Shown here one piece after another: positions 17,236 through 25,494 of a stretch of 64,000 bases of DNA. The DNA is from Pelagibius sp964472095 (GTDB lineage Bacteria; Pseudomonadota; Alphaproteobacteria; Kiloniellales; Kiloniellaceae). The stretch's first letter is position 1, and the number at the start of each line of letters is the position of its first letter. Where the stretch lies: NCBI GenBank assembly GCA_964472095.1, contig CAYYIV010000010.1, forward strand, positions 75,502 through 139,501, given 5' to 3'. The translations under genes were made by a program, and so were the position numbers. The notes beneath the pieces are model-generated. The model was not told the DNA's origin. It saw nothing but the letters and a program-made list of their open reading frames with translations, and searched no databases.

Positions 17236-18327
17236 ATGATCAGAAGGCAAAAGCAGACCGGCGTCTCCCGCCGGACCCTGATGGCGACGGGCCTCGCGGG
17301 GGCCGGCGTTCTTGCCATGCCGGCGGTGTTGCGGGCGCAGGACCGCTCGCTGAAGGTCGGCGTCTACGGTGGCTATTTCCAGAGCTCCTTCGACGAGCAT
17401 ATCTTCCCGGAGTTCACCAGGGCCAGCGGCATTGCGGTAGAATCGGTGGCCGAGCCGACCGGCGAGGCCTGGCTGGTGCAGCTCGAGCAGGCGGCCCGGG
17501 CCGGCCAGGCACCTGCTGATGTCTCGATGATGTCGCAGGTCGCCATGCTCAAGGGCAAGTCGACGGAACTCTGGACGCCGCTCGATATCGCACGCCTGCC
17601 GAACACGGAGAACCTCATCGGCCACTTCATCAACGAATATCCGGACGGTCGCGTCGCAGGCATAGGCGCGGTTGCCTGGTACATCACGCTGGTGACCAAT
17701 ACCAACGCCTATCCGGAAGCCCCGGACTCGTGGGCGGCACTGTGGGACCCGGCCAACGCGGACAAGCTCGGCCTGCTGGCTCTGGTCTCGAACTCCTTCC
17801 TGCTCGAGGTGACGGCGAAGACCTTCCTGGGCGGCGTCGAGGCGCTCGACACCGAAGAGGGCATTCTGGCGGCTTTCGACAAGCTGGCCGAGGTCAAGCC
17901 GAACGTGCGCCTGTGGTACCGCGACGAGGCCCAGTTCGAGCAAGCCTTGAAGTCGGGCGAGATTCCGATGGGTCAGTACTATCACGATGTCACCGGCCTC
18001 GCCGTTGCCGATGGCCATCCGGTGCGCTCGACCTTCCCCAAGGAAGGCGGCATCCTCGACAGCGGCTGCTGGGCGCTGTCGCGTGCCTCCTCCAAGGCCG
18101 ATGAGGCTCATGTCTTCATCGACTACATGAGCCAACCATCGATTCAGGCGATCATGTCGCGCAAGATCGGCACTGCCCCGACGGTGAAGCGCGAACTGAC
18201 CGACCTGACGGATGAGGAGTTCGCCGCGGTCTCGTCGGAAATCGAGCCCATCGTGCCGCGCTACGACCTCTACGGCACCAAGTCCGACTGGCTGAATCAG
18301 AAGTGGACCGAGCTGATCGTCGGCTGA
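17236..18327 (+). CDS. polyamine-type ABC transporter substrate-binding protein (PotD-like)
   Basis: A 363-residue periplasmic binding protein of the spermidine/putrescine (PotD/PotF) class. The N-terminus is a twin-arginine-type signal (SRRTLMATGLAGAGVLAMP, cut near LRAQ). The mature part begins LKVGVYGGYFQSSFDEHIFP and ends with the family's typical WLNQKWTELIVG. Its neighbours encode the matching ATPase and two permeases; a 158-bp gap holding two palindromic repeats separates it from the ATPase gene. Given the adjoining ureohydrolase, the ligand may be a guanidino compound such as agmatine rather than spermidine; this is inference from context. Confidence 0.87.
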   Translation: MIRRQKQTGVSRRTLMATGLAGAGVLAMPAVLRAQDRSLKVGVYGGYFQSSFDEHIFPEFTRASGIAVESVAEPTGEAWLVQLEQAARAGQAPADVSMMSQVAMLKGKSTELWTPLDIARLPNTENLIGHFINEYPDGRVAGIGAVAWYITLVTNTNAYPEAPDSWAALWDPANADKLGLLALVSNSFLLEVTAKTFLGGVEALDTEEGILAAFDKLAEVKPNVRLWYRDEAQFEQALKSGEIPMGQYYHDVTGLAVADGHPVRSTFPKEGGILDSGCWALSRASSKADEAHVFIDYMSQPSIQAIMSRKIGTAPTVKRELTDLTDEEFAAVSSEIEPIVPRYDLYGTKSDWLNQKWTELIVG

Positions 18328-18342
18328 CGGTCGTCTGGAGCG

Positions 18343-18402
18343 TGATTGACCCCGTGCTTCGAGACGCTCGCTGGCGCTCGCTCCTCAGCATGAGGTCAAT
18401 CA
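18343..18402. repeat. palindromic repeat unit, copy 1 (CTTCGAGAC...CTCCTCAG type)
   Basis: A 60-bp unit with perfect 9-bp outer arms TGATTGACC (18343-18351) and GGTCAATCA (18394-18402) around a core running CTTCGAGACG to CTCCTCAGCATGAGG. This core matches the dispersed, non-coding repeat type frequent in alphaproteobacterial genomes. It lies between the binding-protein and ATPase genes, inside an operon. Confidence 0.75.
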
Positions 18403-18408
18403 TTCCAC

Positions 18409-18469
18409 CATCCTGCCTCACCCTGAGGAGCGCCGCGCAGCAGCGCGTCTCGAAGGGCGAGGCAGGATG
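18409..18469. repeat. palindromic repeat unit, copy 2 (inverted relative to copy 1)
   Basis: A 61-bp unit with perfect 11-bp outer arms CATCCTGCCTC (18409-18419) and GAGGCAGGATG (18459-18469) enclosing CCCTGAGGAGCG to CGCGTCTCGAAGG, the reverse complement of the copy 1 core with a different outer stem. The two copies are six bases apart, in opposite orientation, and end 16 bp before the ATPase start, so they may affect its translation. Confidence 0.75.
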
Positions 18470-18485
18470 CGCGAAAGGGTAGGCG

Positions 18486-19523
18486 ATGTCGGGTCTCACA
18501 CTCGAGGGCATCAGCAAACGATTCGGATCGGTGACGGCGGTCGACGGCGTCTCGCTCGAAGTGCCGCACGGGACCTTCGTGTGCCTGCTGGGGCCTTCTG
18601 GCTGCGGCAAGACGACGCTCTTGCGCATGATCGCCGGACTGGAGGATGCGAGCGAGGGACGCATCCTGCTCGACGGCATCGACATGACCACGGTGCCGAC
18701 CCACAAGCGCGACTTCGGCATGGTGTTCCAGTCGCTGGCGCTGTTCCCGCATCTCAACGTCAGCGAGAACGTCGCCTACGCCTTGCGCATCCGCGGCGTC
18801 GCCGCCGATGCCCGGCAGCGCCGCGTCGACGAACTGCTGTCGCTGGTCCATCTGCCGGGCTATGCGGGGCGGCCGGTCAGCAAGCTTTCCGGCGGCCAGC
18901 GCCAGCGCGTGGCGATTGCCCGCGCGCTCGCCGTGTCCCCCAAGCTCTTCCTGCTCGACGAGCCGTTGTCGGCCCTCGACGCCAAACTGCGTGAGGCGAT
19001 GCAGGTCGAATTGCGCCAGTTGCAGCAGAAGCTCGGCATCACCACTATCGTGGTGACCCACGACCAGCGCGAGGCCATGACCATGGCGGACTTGGTCGTG
19101 GTCATGGGGGAAGGGCGCATCCGGCAGGCGGCATCGCCGATCGAAATCTACCGCCGGCCTGCCGACACTTTTGTTGCCGACTTCATCGGCTCGACCAACT
19201 TGCTCGACGTCGGCCGCGATGCTGCGGGGCGCCCCGTGGTGGCGGGCGTCGTCATGCCGGCGCTGACGCTGCCCGACGGGGTGGAGCGGGCCCGGCTCTC
19301 GATCCGGCCGGAAGATGTGCAGCTGACGACCGCCGCAGCCGGACAGTTGACCGGCCAGGTTACCTTTCTGCGCGATCTCGGCGGCACCATCGAGACCTAT
19401 GTCGAGGTCGCCGGGACCACCCTGGTCGCCGTTTGCACGCCACGTGATCGCCCCGATGTCGCGGCCGGCGCCGAGATCGGCGTCGTGCTGCCGGCCGAGC
19501 ACTGCGTGGTTCTCAGGCAATGA
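18486..19523 (+). CDS. polyamine-type ABC transporter ATPase (PotA-like)
   Basis: A 345-residue ABC ATPase with Walker A GPSGCGKTT, Q-loop VFQSLALFPHLN, signature LSGGQRQRVAIARAL, Walker B LFLLDEPLSALDA and switch VTHDQREA, followed by a C-terminal TOBE-type regulatory domain (RLSIRPEDVQL). It would energise the PotB/PotC-like permeases encoded immediately downstream. The stop overlaps the next start by four bases (ATGA). Substrate is set by the binding protein and unknown. Confidence 0.93.
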   Translation: MSGLTLEGISKRFGSVTAVDGVSLEVPHGTFVCLLGPSGCGKTTLLRMIAGLEDASEGRILLDGIDMTTVPTHKRDFGMVFQSLALFPHLNVSENVAYALRIRGVAADARQRRVDELLSLVHLPGYAGRPVSKLSGGQRQRVAIARALAVSPKLFLLDEPLSALDAKLREAMQVELRQLQQKLGITTIVVTHDQREAMTMADLVVVMGEGRIRQAASPIEIYRRPADTFVADFIGSTNLLDVGRDAAGRPVVAGVVMPALTLPDGVERARLSIRPEDVQLTTAAAGQLTGQVTFLRDLGGTIETYVEVAGTTLVAVCTPRDRPDVAAGAEIGVVLPAEHCVVLRQ

Positions 19524-20377
19524 GACGCGAGCCGCCCCGCACGCTGATCGATCACCTGCCGCTGATCTTTCCGGCCCTGATGCTGGTGGTTTTCTTCGTG
19601 GTTCCTTTCGGCACCATGATTGCGGTCAGCTTCTTCCAGCGCCAGCCGGGCGGCTTCTACACGGTCGACTTCGTGCTGTCGAACTACGAGCGCTTTCTGA
19701 CGCCGTTCTTCGGCGGCGTGCTCGGCTTCTCGATGATGCTGGCGGCGACGGTAGCGGTGTGCTGTGTCGTTCTGGCGTTCCCCTTCACCTTTTTCCTGAC
19801 CTGCAGGCCGCGCCGCGTCCAGGTCGCCTGGCTGGTCGCGCTGCTCTCCGTGCTGTCGCTGTCGGAAGTCATCATCGGCTTTGCCTGGTCGACCCTGCTG
19901 TCGCGCACTGCGGGTATCAGCAACCTGCTGGTCGCCGTCGGGCTGCTCGATCAGCCGGTGGCGCTTGTCCCGAACTTCCTCGCCGTGCTGACCGGCATGG
20001 TCTATCAGGCACTGCCCTACACCATCCTGGTGCTCTATCCGGCCCTGGTCCGGCTCGACCAGGCCTTCGTCGAGGTGGCGCTCACGCTGGGCGCTTCTCC
20101 GCTGCGTGGCTTCTTCAGCATCGTCGTCCCGATGCTGCGCAACACCATCGTGGCGACCTTGATAATGGTGTTCGTTTTCGCACTGGGCTCCTACCTGCTG
20201 CCGCAGATCCTCGGCCGTCCGCAGCACTGGACGCTTTCGGTCCTGATCACGGACCAGGCGATCTACCAGTCGAACATGCCCTTCGCGGCGGCTATGGCGG
20301 TGTTCCTGGTATTGATTTCTCTTGCCCTGGTGGGCCTGACGCTGTTGGTCGGCGGTCGCAGGGAGGCCGCGTCATGA
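19520..20377 (+). CDS. polyamine-type ABC transporter permease (PotB-like)
   Basis: A 285-residue inner-membrane permease with six hydrophobic segments beginning LPLIFPALMLVVFFVVPFG and the EAA-type coupling loop FVEVALTLGASPLRGFFSIVVPML. It is the first of two paired permeases, overlapping the ATPase gene upstream and the second permease downstream by ATGA junctions. This is the PotB/PotH position in spermidine/putrescine systems. Confidence 0.92.
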   Translation: MRREPPRTLIDHLPLIFPALMLVVFFVVPFGTMIAVSFFQRQPGGFYTVDFVLSNYERFLTPFFGGVLGFSMMLAATVAVCCVVLAFPFTFFLTCRPRRVQVAWLVALLSVLSLSEVIIGFAWSTLLSRTAGISNLLVAVGLLDQPVALVPNFLAVLTGMVYQALPYTILVLYPALVRLDQAFVEVALTLGASPLRGFFSIVVPMLRNTIVATLIMVFVFALGSYLLPQILGRPQHWTLSVLITDQAIYQSNMPFAAAMAVFLVLISLALVGLTLLVGGRREAAS

Positions 20378-21180
20378 CGCCGGCATGGCTGCGCCGCGGC
20401 TACATGACGCTGATCGCGCTGTTTCTGATGGCGCCGCTGATCGTCGTCGCCGGCGTCTCGGTAAATGCCAAAAGGACCCTGCTGTTTCCGCCGGAAGGCC
20501 TGTCACTTTCCTGGTACGCGGAGATCTTCACCGACAGCGGGTGGCGCGGCGCGCTGTTCGCCTCAGTCGGCCTGGCTGCCCTCTCGGCCGCCCTCGCGGT
20601 GCTCATCGCCATGCCACTGACGTGGTTCTTGTGGCGGCGCTGGGCGCCCTGGGCGCGCGCCTTCCATGTGCTCGGCGTCGCGCCTTTCCTGCTGCCGCCG
20701 GTCATCACCGCGCTGGGCTTCCTGACCTTCTGGGCCACCGGCGGCTTCTACGGCGCGCCCTGGACGGCGATCATCAGCCACGCGATCTTCTTCGTCACCC
20801 TGCCGCTGGTCACGCTGTCGCTCGGCTTTGCCTCGATCGACCGTTCCCTCGTCGAAGCGGCGGCGACCATGGGGGCGAGCGACCGCACGGTGTTCCGCAC
20901 GGTCGTCGTACCGCTCATCCTGCCCTATCTCGTCTCGGGCTACGCCTTCGCCTTCGTACTGTCCTTGAACGAATACATCGTCGCCTACATGACGGTCGGC
21001 TTCACGATGGAAACGCTGCCGATCAAGATCTTCAACGCCTTGCGCTACGGCTATACGCCGACCATGGCATCGGTCTCGATCTTCTTCGTGGCGATCGCCG
21101 CCGTGGTGTTCGGCCTGATCGCCCGCTACGGCGATCTTCCGCGGCTGCTCGGGGCCTGGTCCGCCGAGGAGCGCGAATGA
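20374..21180 (+). CDS. polyamine-type ABC transporter permease (PotC-like)
   Basis: A 268-residue permease, partner of the preceding one. It shows the PotC/PotI-like features: an N-terminal helix (YMTLIALFLMAPLIVVAGVS), a periplasmic segment FPPEGLSLSWYAEIF, and the coupling loop LVEAAATMGASDRTVFRTVV. Start is the ATG overlapping the upstream stop (ATGA); its own stop overlaps the next gene's start in the same way, so the whole cassette is translationally coupled. Confidence 0.92.
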   Translation: MTPAWLRRGYMTLIALFLMAPLIVVAGVSVNAKRTLLFPPEGLSLSWYAEIFTDSGWRGALFASVGLAALSAALAVLIAMPLTWFLWRRWAPWARAFHVLGVAPFLLPPVITALGFLTFWATGGFYGAPWTAIISHAIFFVTLPLVTLSLGFASIDRSLVEAAATMGASDRTVFRTVVVPLILPYLVSGYAFAFVLSLNEYIVAYMTVGFTMETLPIKIFNALRYGYTPTMASVSIFFVAIAAVVFGLIARYGDLPRLLGAWSAEERE

Positions 21181-21944
21181 AGATCGCCGTCTACCAGATG
21201 AGTGCGGTGGCCGGCGATGTCGCCGCCAACCTGAAGCTGATCGACGCGGCGGCGGCGCAGGCGGCGGCAGGCGGTGCCCGGCTGCTGGTCGCCCCGGAAC
21301 TGGCGGTCACCGGCTACGGCGCCGGCGATGCCATCCGCCGGCTGGCCGAACCGGCGGACGGGCCGCAGGTCGGGCGGCTGCAGGCTCTGTCGAAGGAGCA
21401 TGGCCTTGCGATCGTCGCCGGCTTTGCCGAGCGCGCGGAAGCGGGGATTTTCAACAGTCTCGTCATGGTGGACGGCGACTTGCCGCCGGCCGTCTATCGC
21501 AAGTCCCACCTCTATGGCGACTATGAACGGGCCCTTTTTTTGCCCGGCGAGGCGCGGAGCGTACTGTGCGATTGGCAAGGCCTGAAGCTCGGCTTTCTGA
21601 TCTGCTACGACGTGGAGTTTCCGGAAAACGTGCGCCGCCTGGCGCAGGCGGGCGCTGACCTGGTTCTGGTGCCGACCGCCTTGCCGCAAGGGCCCTTCGC
21701 GGCCTTCATTGCCTCCAGCATGGTGGCCGTTCGCGCCTTCGAGAATCAGGTCTTCGTCGTCTACGCGAATCATGCCGGGCGGGACGAGAACTTTGCCTAC
21801 GCCGGCCTGTCCCGGGCTGTCGGTCCGGACGGGCGCTGTCTTGCCGCCGCGGCGGACGACAAGGCGGCCTTGCTTTTCGCCGACCTCGATCCGGCGGCCT
21901 TCGAGGCAAGCCGCCACGCCAATACCTACCTCGCCGATCTCTAA
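21177..21944 (+). CDS. carbon-nitrogen hydrolase (nitrilase superfamily amidase)
   Basis: A 255-residue nitrilase-superfamily enzyme. The Glu-Lys-Cys triad is visible: Glu in APELAVTGYG, Lys in YRKSHLYGDYE and Cys in LICYDVEFPE. Such enzymes hydrolyse amides or carbamoyl compounds to an acid plus ammonia. Being coupled to a polyamine-type transporter and downstream of a ureohydrolase, candidates are an N-carbamoylputrescine amidase or a 4-guanidinobutyramide amidase; the latter, with a guanidinobutyrase, would form the last two steps from guanidinobutyramide to 4-aminobutyrate. Specific activity is inference. Last gene of this operon. Confidence 0.88.
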   Translation: MKIAVYQMSAVAGDVAANLKLIDAAAAQAAAGGARLLVAPELAVTGYGAGDAIRRLAEPADGPQVGRLQALSKEHGLAIVAGFAERAEAGIFNSLVMVDGDLPPAVYRKSHLYGDYERALFLPGEARSVLCDWQGLKLGFLICYDVEFPENVRRLAQAGADLVLVPTALPQGPFAAFIASSMVAVRAFENQVFVVYANHAGRDENFAYAGLSRAVGPDGRCLAAAADDKAALLFADLDPAAFEASRHANTYLADL

Positions 21945-22045
21945 AGCGATCTTCCGGCGAACCAGCGAAATTTTTGGGTACACAGCCGGCCACGCGTGGT
22001 TAGACTGCCGCTGTTCCGCAGGAGGGGTGTCGTGGAAGTCCGGCA

Positions 22046-23005
22046 GTGAAGAAGCGTAAGGAGAACGGCGAGGGGCGCCTGGACGACGCGGCGCGCGCCG
22101 GCTGGCTCTACTACGTGGCCGGCAATACGCAGGACGAGATCGCTGCCAAGCTCGGCATCTCGCGGCAGTCGGCCCAGCGCCTGGTCTCCCTGGCGGTCTC
22201 AGAGGGGCTGGTGAAGGTCCGTCTGGATCACCCCCTGGCCAGCTGCCTCGAGCTGGCCCAGCGCCTGCGCCAGCGCTTCGACCTTGCGCTTTGTGAGGTC
22301 GTGCCGAGCGACCCGGCTTCCGATTCCACCACCCTCGGCATCGCCGACGCCGCGGCGGTCGAGATCGAGCGCCAGCTGAAGTCGCCCGAGATGAAGGTGA
22401 TGGCAATCGGCACCGGCCGTACCTTGAAGGCCGCCGGTGAGCTGCTGCCGCACATCGACGCTCCGGACAAGAAGATCGTCTCGCTGACCGGCAACTTCGC
22501 GCCCGATGGCTCCGCCGCTTTCTACAGCGTCATCTTCACCATGGCCGACGTGGTGAACGCGCGCCACTACCCTCTGCCCATGCCGGTGGTGGCCGCCTCG
22601 CCGGAGGAGCGCGACCTCCTGCACCAGCAGATCATCGTTCACACCACTCTGGAATTGGCGGCTCAGGCCGACGTCACCTTCCTCGGCATCGGCGAGCTCT
22701 CACCCAAGGCGCCGCTGCAGGAGGATGGCTTCATCACCAAGGCCGAATTGGCAGCCCTCAGAAAGGCCGGCGCGGTGGTGGAGATCCTCGGCTGGGCTTT
22801 CGATGCCAAGGGTCGGATGATCGACGGTTTGACCAATGCGCGTGTGGCTTCGGCGCCATTGCCCTCGCCGGAGCGCTCCCTCGTCATCGCCGTTGCCATG
22901 GGCGATGCGAAGCTGCCCGGCATTCGGGTGGCGCTGGAACACCGTCTGGTCAACGGCCTGATCACCGACGAGCGTACCGCCGCAAAACTCGCCGCCGCAC
23001 GCTGA
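22046..23005 (+). CDS. SorC/DeoR-type sugar-binding transcriptional regulator
   Basis: A 319-residue SorC-family regulator: N-terminal HTH (AGWLYYVAGNTQDEIAAKLG, then SRQSAQRLVSLAVSEGLV) and a C-terminal phosphosugar-binding domain with IGTGRTLKAAGELLPHI. The GTG start has GGAAG seven bases upstream. It lies 162 bp before the polyol transporter operon in the same direction and is the obvious regulator of it; repeated GCAATTGCTC-type sequences overlapping the smoE promoter are candidate binding sites. The effector is probably a sugar phosphate from polyol catabolism. Confidence 0.92.
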   Translation: MKKRKENGEGRLDDAARAGWLYYVAGNTQDEIAAKLGISRQSAQRLVSLAVSEGLVKVRLDHPLASCLELAQRLRQRFDLALCEVVPSDPASDSTTLGIADAAAVEIERQLKSPEMKVMAIGTGRTLKAAGELLPHIDAPDKKIVSLTGNFAPDGSAAFYSVIFTMADVVNARHYPLPMPVVAASPEERDLLHQQIIVHTTLELAAQADVTFLGIGELSPKAPLQEDGFITKAELAALRKAGAVVEILGWAFDAKGRMIDGLTNARVASAPLPSPERSLVIAVAMGDAKLPGIRVALEHRLVNGLITDERTAAKLAAAR

Positions 23006-23086
23006 CACAGATTTCCCCCAGGGCCCATCCCAAGGCTACTGCAGGCTGAGACAGGGTTGGTTGTGCAATGCAGCAACGAATCTCTC

Positions 23087-23137
23087 TTGACGCGCTATGC
23101 TTACGTGTGAGTAATTGCTCTCAACGTAGGCAATTGC
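23087..23137 (+). promoter_or_regulatory. smoE promoter with overlapping SorC-type operator repeats
   Basis: TTGACG at 23087-23092 and AGTAAT at 23110-23115, spaced 17 bp, form a plausible housekeeping promoter. The imperfect palindrome GAGTAATTGCTC (23109-23120) overlaps the -10 and is followed by a second AATTGCTC within the perfect palindrome GCAATTGC (23130-23137), about two helical turns on. This arrangement fits control by the SorC-type regulator encoded upstream. Confidence 0.55.
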
Positions 23138-23167
23138 TCAACAACGCCTCGGGGAGGAAATGAAATA

Positions 23168-24481
23168 ATGAGACTCATGCCGTTCCTCATGGGGACCTGC
23201 GCCGCGACGCTGCTCGCCGGCCAGGCCCTTGCCGCCACCACCCTCACCATCGCCACCGTGAACAACGGCGACATGATCCGGATGCAGAAGCTGACGGACG
23301 ACTTCAAGGCGCAAAACCCCGACATCGACGTCGAATGGGTGACGATGGAAGAGAATGTCCTGCGCCAGAAGGTGACCACGGACATCGCCACCAAGGGCGG
23401 CCAGTACGACATCATGACCATCGGCACCTACGAAGTGCCGATCTGGGCCAAGCAGAACTGGCTGGTGCCCCTCGACGGCCTTGGTGCCGGCTACGACGTC
23501 GACGACCTGCTGCCGGCAATCCGCGACGGCCTGACCTACGAAGGCAAGCTCTACGCCGCACCCTTCTACGGCGAGAGTTCCATGGTGATGTACCGCACCG
23601 ACCTCTTCGAGAAGGCCGGCCTGGAGATGCCCGACGCGCCGAGCTGGGATTTCGTCGCCGAGGCGGCCCGCAAGATCACCGACAAGCAGAACGAGGTCTA
23701 CGGCATCTGCCTGCGCGGCAAGGCCGGCTGGGGCGAGAACATGGCCTTCCTCACGGCCACCGCCAACTCCTTCGGCGCGCGTTGGTTCGACGAGGACTGG
23801 GCGCCGCAGTTCGACCAGGCGGCCTGGAAGAATACCCTGGATTTCTACATCAGCCTGATGAAGGACGCCGGCCCTCCGGGTGCTTCTTCGAACGGCTTCA
23901 ATGAGAACCTGGCGCTGTTCCAGACCGGCAAGTGCGGCATGTGGATCGATGCTACCGTGGCCGCTTCCTTTGTGACCAACCCGAAGGAATCCCAGGTCGC
24001 CGACAAGGTCGGCTTCGCTATGGCGCCCGACAACGGCCTCGGCAAGCGCGGCAACTGGCTCTGGGCCTGGTCGCTGGCGGTGCCGGCGGGCTCCGAGAAG
24101 GTCGAGGCGGCGCAGAAGTTCATCGGCTGGGCCACTGGCAAGGGCTACGCGACCCTGGTCGCCGGCAGGGACGGCTGGGCCAACGTACCGCCGGGCACCC
24201 GCAAGTCACTCTACGACAACGCGGCCTATCAGGACGCTGCTCCCTTCGCTGAGATGACCCTTGAGTCGATCGCGGCGGCGGACCCGAACAACCCGACGGT
24301 CGACCCGGTCCCCTACGTTGGCGTTCAGTTCGTGGCCATCCCTGAGTTCCAGGGCATCGGCACGGCCGTCGGCCAGCAGTTCTCCGCTGCGCTGGCAGGT
24401 CAGATCTCGGCCGACCAGGCACTGCAGAATGCGCAGCAGCTCACCCTGCGCGAGATGAAGCGCAGCGGTTACATCAAGTAA
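23168..24481 (+). CDS. smoE: sorbitol/mannitol-type ABC transporter substrate-binding protein
   Basis: A 437-residue periplasmic binding protein with a Sec signal (LMGTCAATLLAGQALA, cut before ATTLTIATV). Sequence features match the polyol-binding SmoE group: TIATVNNGDMIRMQKLTDDF, YDIMTIGTYEVPIWAKQNWL and the C-terminal LREMKRSGYIK. It delivers a sugar alcohol (sorbitol, mannitol or arabitol) to SmoFGK. The gene is followed by a terminator-like hairpin that would let it be made in excess over the membrane components. Confidence 0.9.
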   Translation: MRLMPFLMGTCAATLLAGQALAATTLTIATVNNGDMIRMQKLTDDFKAQNPDIDVEWVTMEENVLRQKVTTDIATKGGQYDIMTIGTYEVPIWAKQNWLVPLDGLGAGYDVDDLLPAIRDGLTYEGKLYAAPFYGESSMVMYRTDLFEKAGLEMPDAPSWDFVAEAARKITDKQNEVYGICLRGKAGWGENMAFLTATANSFGARWFDEDWAPQFDQAAWKNTLDFYISLMKDAGPPGASSNGFNENLALFQTGKCGMWIDATVAASFVTNPKESQVADKVGFAMAPDNGLGKRGNWLWAWSLAVPAGSEKVEAAQKFIGWATGKGYATLVAGRDGWANVPPGTRKSLYDNAAYQDAAPFAEMTLESIAAADPNNPTVDPVPYVGVQFVAIPEFQGIGTAVGQQFSAALAGQISADQALQNAQQLTLREMKRSGYIK

Positions 24482-24495
24482 GGCGTATCCTCCCA

Positions 24496-24537
24496 GCGGG
24501 CCGTCCGTATTTCGTGCCACGGGCGGCCCGCATTTTT
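24496..24537 (+). terminator. intra-operon terminator/attenuator after smoE
   Basis: GCGGGCCGTCCGT (24496-24508) pairs with ACGGGCGGCCCGC (24519-24531) at 12 of 13 positions plus one G-U, and TTTTT follows. This is a classic intrinsic terminator placed between the binding-protein gene and the permease genes, likely leaky and used to set stoichiometry. Confidence 0.75.
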
Positions 24538-24618
24538 CTTCGCTTCCTGCATTGCTTCTGAGCTTCCGGTGTCTCTCGACGCCCGGTGAAGGAGCGGCTG
24601 CCGAAGGGGATCGGTGCC

Positions 24619-25491
24619 ATGGCCACCTTGCAGAACCAGACCACAGCCCGTTTCATGATGGCGCCGGCCGTCCTCCTGCTGCTGGTCTGGATGATCGTGC
24701 CGCTCAGCATGACGGTCTACTTCTCCTTCCTGCGCTACAACCTGTTGATGCCGGGGATGGAGGTCTTCACCGGCTTCGGCAACTACGAGTTCTTCCTCAC
24801 CGACCCGGCATTCTTCGCCGCTCTCGGCAACACCCTGCTGCTGGTCGGCGGCACCCTGCTGACCACGGTGGTGGGTGGAACCTTCCTGGCCATTCTGCTC
24901 GACCAGCCGTTCTGGGGCCGCGGCATCGTCCGCCTGCTGGTCATCGCCCCCTTCTTTGTCATGCCGACGGTTTCAGCCCTGGTTTGGAAGAACATGCTGA
25001 TGCACCCGGTGAACGGGCTCTTCGCCTGGATCGCCCGCGGCCTTGGCTTCGAGCCGGTCGACTGGCTCGCCACGCTGCCCCTGTTCTCCATCACCGCCAT
25101 CGTCGCCTGGGGCTGGCTGCCCTTCGCCACCCTCATCATCCTGACCGCACTGCAGTCGCTCGACCGCGAGCAGAAAGAGGCGGCGGAGATGGACGGGGCC
25201 GGGCCGGTCTCCATCTTTTTCCACATCACCCTGCCGCATCTGGCGCGGGCGCTGACCGTGGTGACGCTGATCGAGACCATCTTCCTGCTTTCGGTCTTCG
25301 CCGAAATCCTGGTGACGACCGGAGGCGGACCGGGCACGGCCAGCACCAACCTGCCGTTCCTGATCTACATTCAGGCTCTGCTGCAGTACGACGTCGGCAG
25401 CGCCTCGGCCGGTGGTGTCGTGGCGATCATTCTGGCGAACATCGTGGCGGTCTTTCTGATCCGCATGATCGGCAAGAACCTGGAGAGCTGA
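24619..25491 (+). CDS. smoF: polyol ABC transporter permease
   Basis: A 290-residue MalF-type permease with an N-terminal helix (MMAPAVLLLLVWMIVPLSMT), further membrane segments and the coupling loop QKEAAEMDGAGPVSIFFHITLP truncated to the EAA---G core. I start at the ATG with GAAGGGGA eight bases upstream; an in-frame GTG lies 33 bp earlier. Three bases separate it from the second permease. It carries sorbitol/mannitol-like polyols across the inner membrane. Confidence 0.9.
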   Translation: MATLQNQTTARFMMAPAVLLLLVWMIVPLSMTVYFSFLRYNLLMPGMEVFTGFGNYEFFLTDPAFFAALGNTLLLVGGTLLTTVVGGTFLAILLDQPFWGRGIVRLLVIAPFFVMPTVSALVWKNMLMHPVNGLFAWIARGLGFEPVDWLATLPLFSITAIVAWGWLPFATLIILTALQSLDREQKEAAEMDGAGPVSIFFHITLPHLARALTVVTLIETIFLLSVFAEILVTTGGGPGTASTNLPFLIYIQALLQYDVGSASAGGVVAIILANIVAVFLIRMIGKNLES

Positions 25492-25494
25492 GCC

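Noticed and set aside
24496..24537. Treating the smoE hairpin as the end of the operon
   Set aside because: The downstream permeases and ATPase belong to the same transporter and are needed with smoE; a leaky internal terminator fits better.
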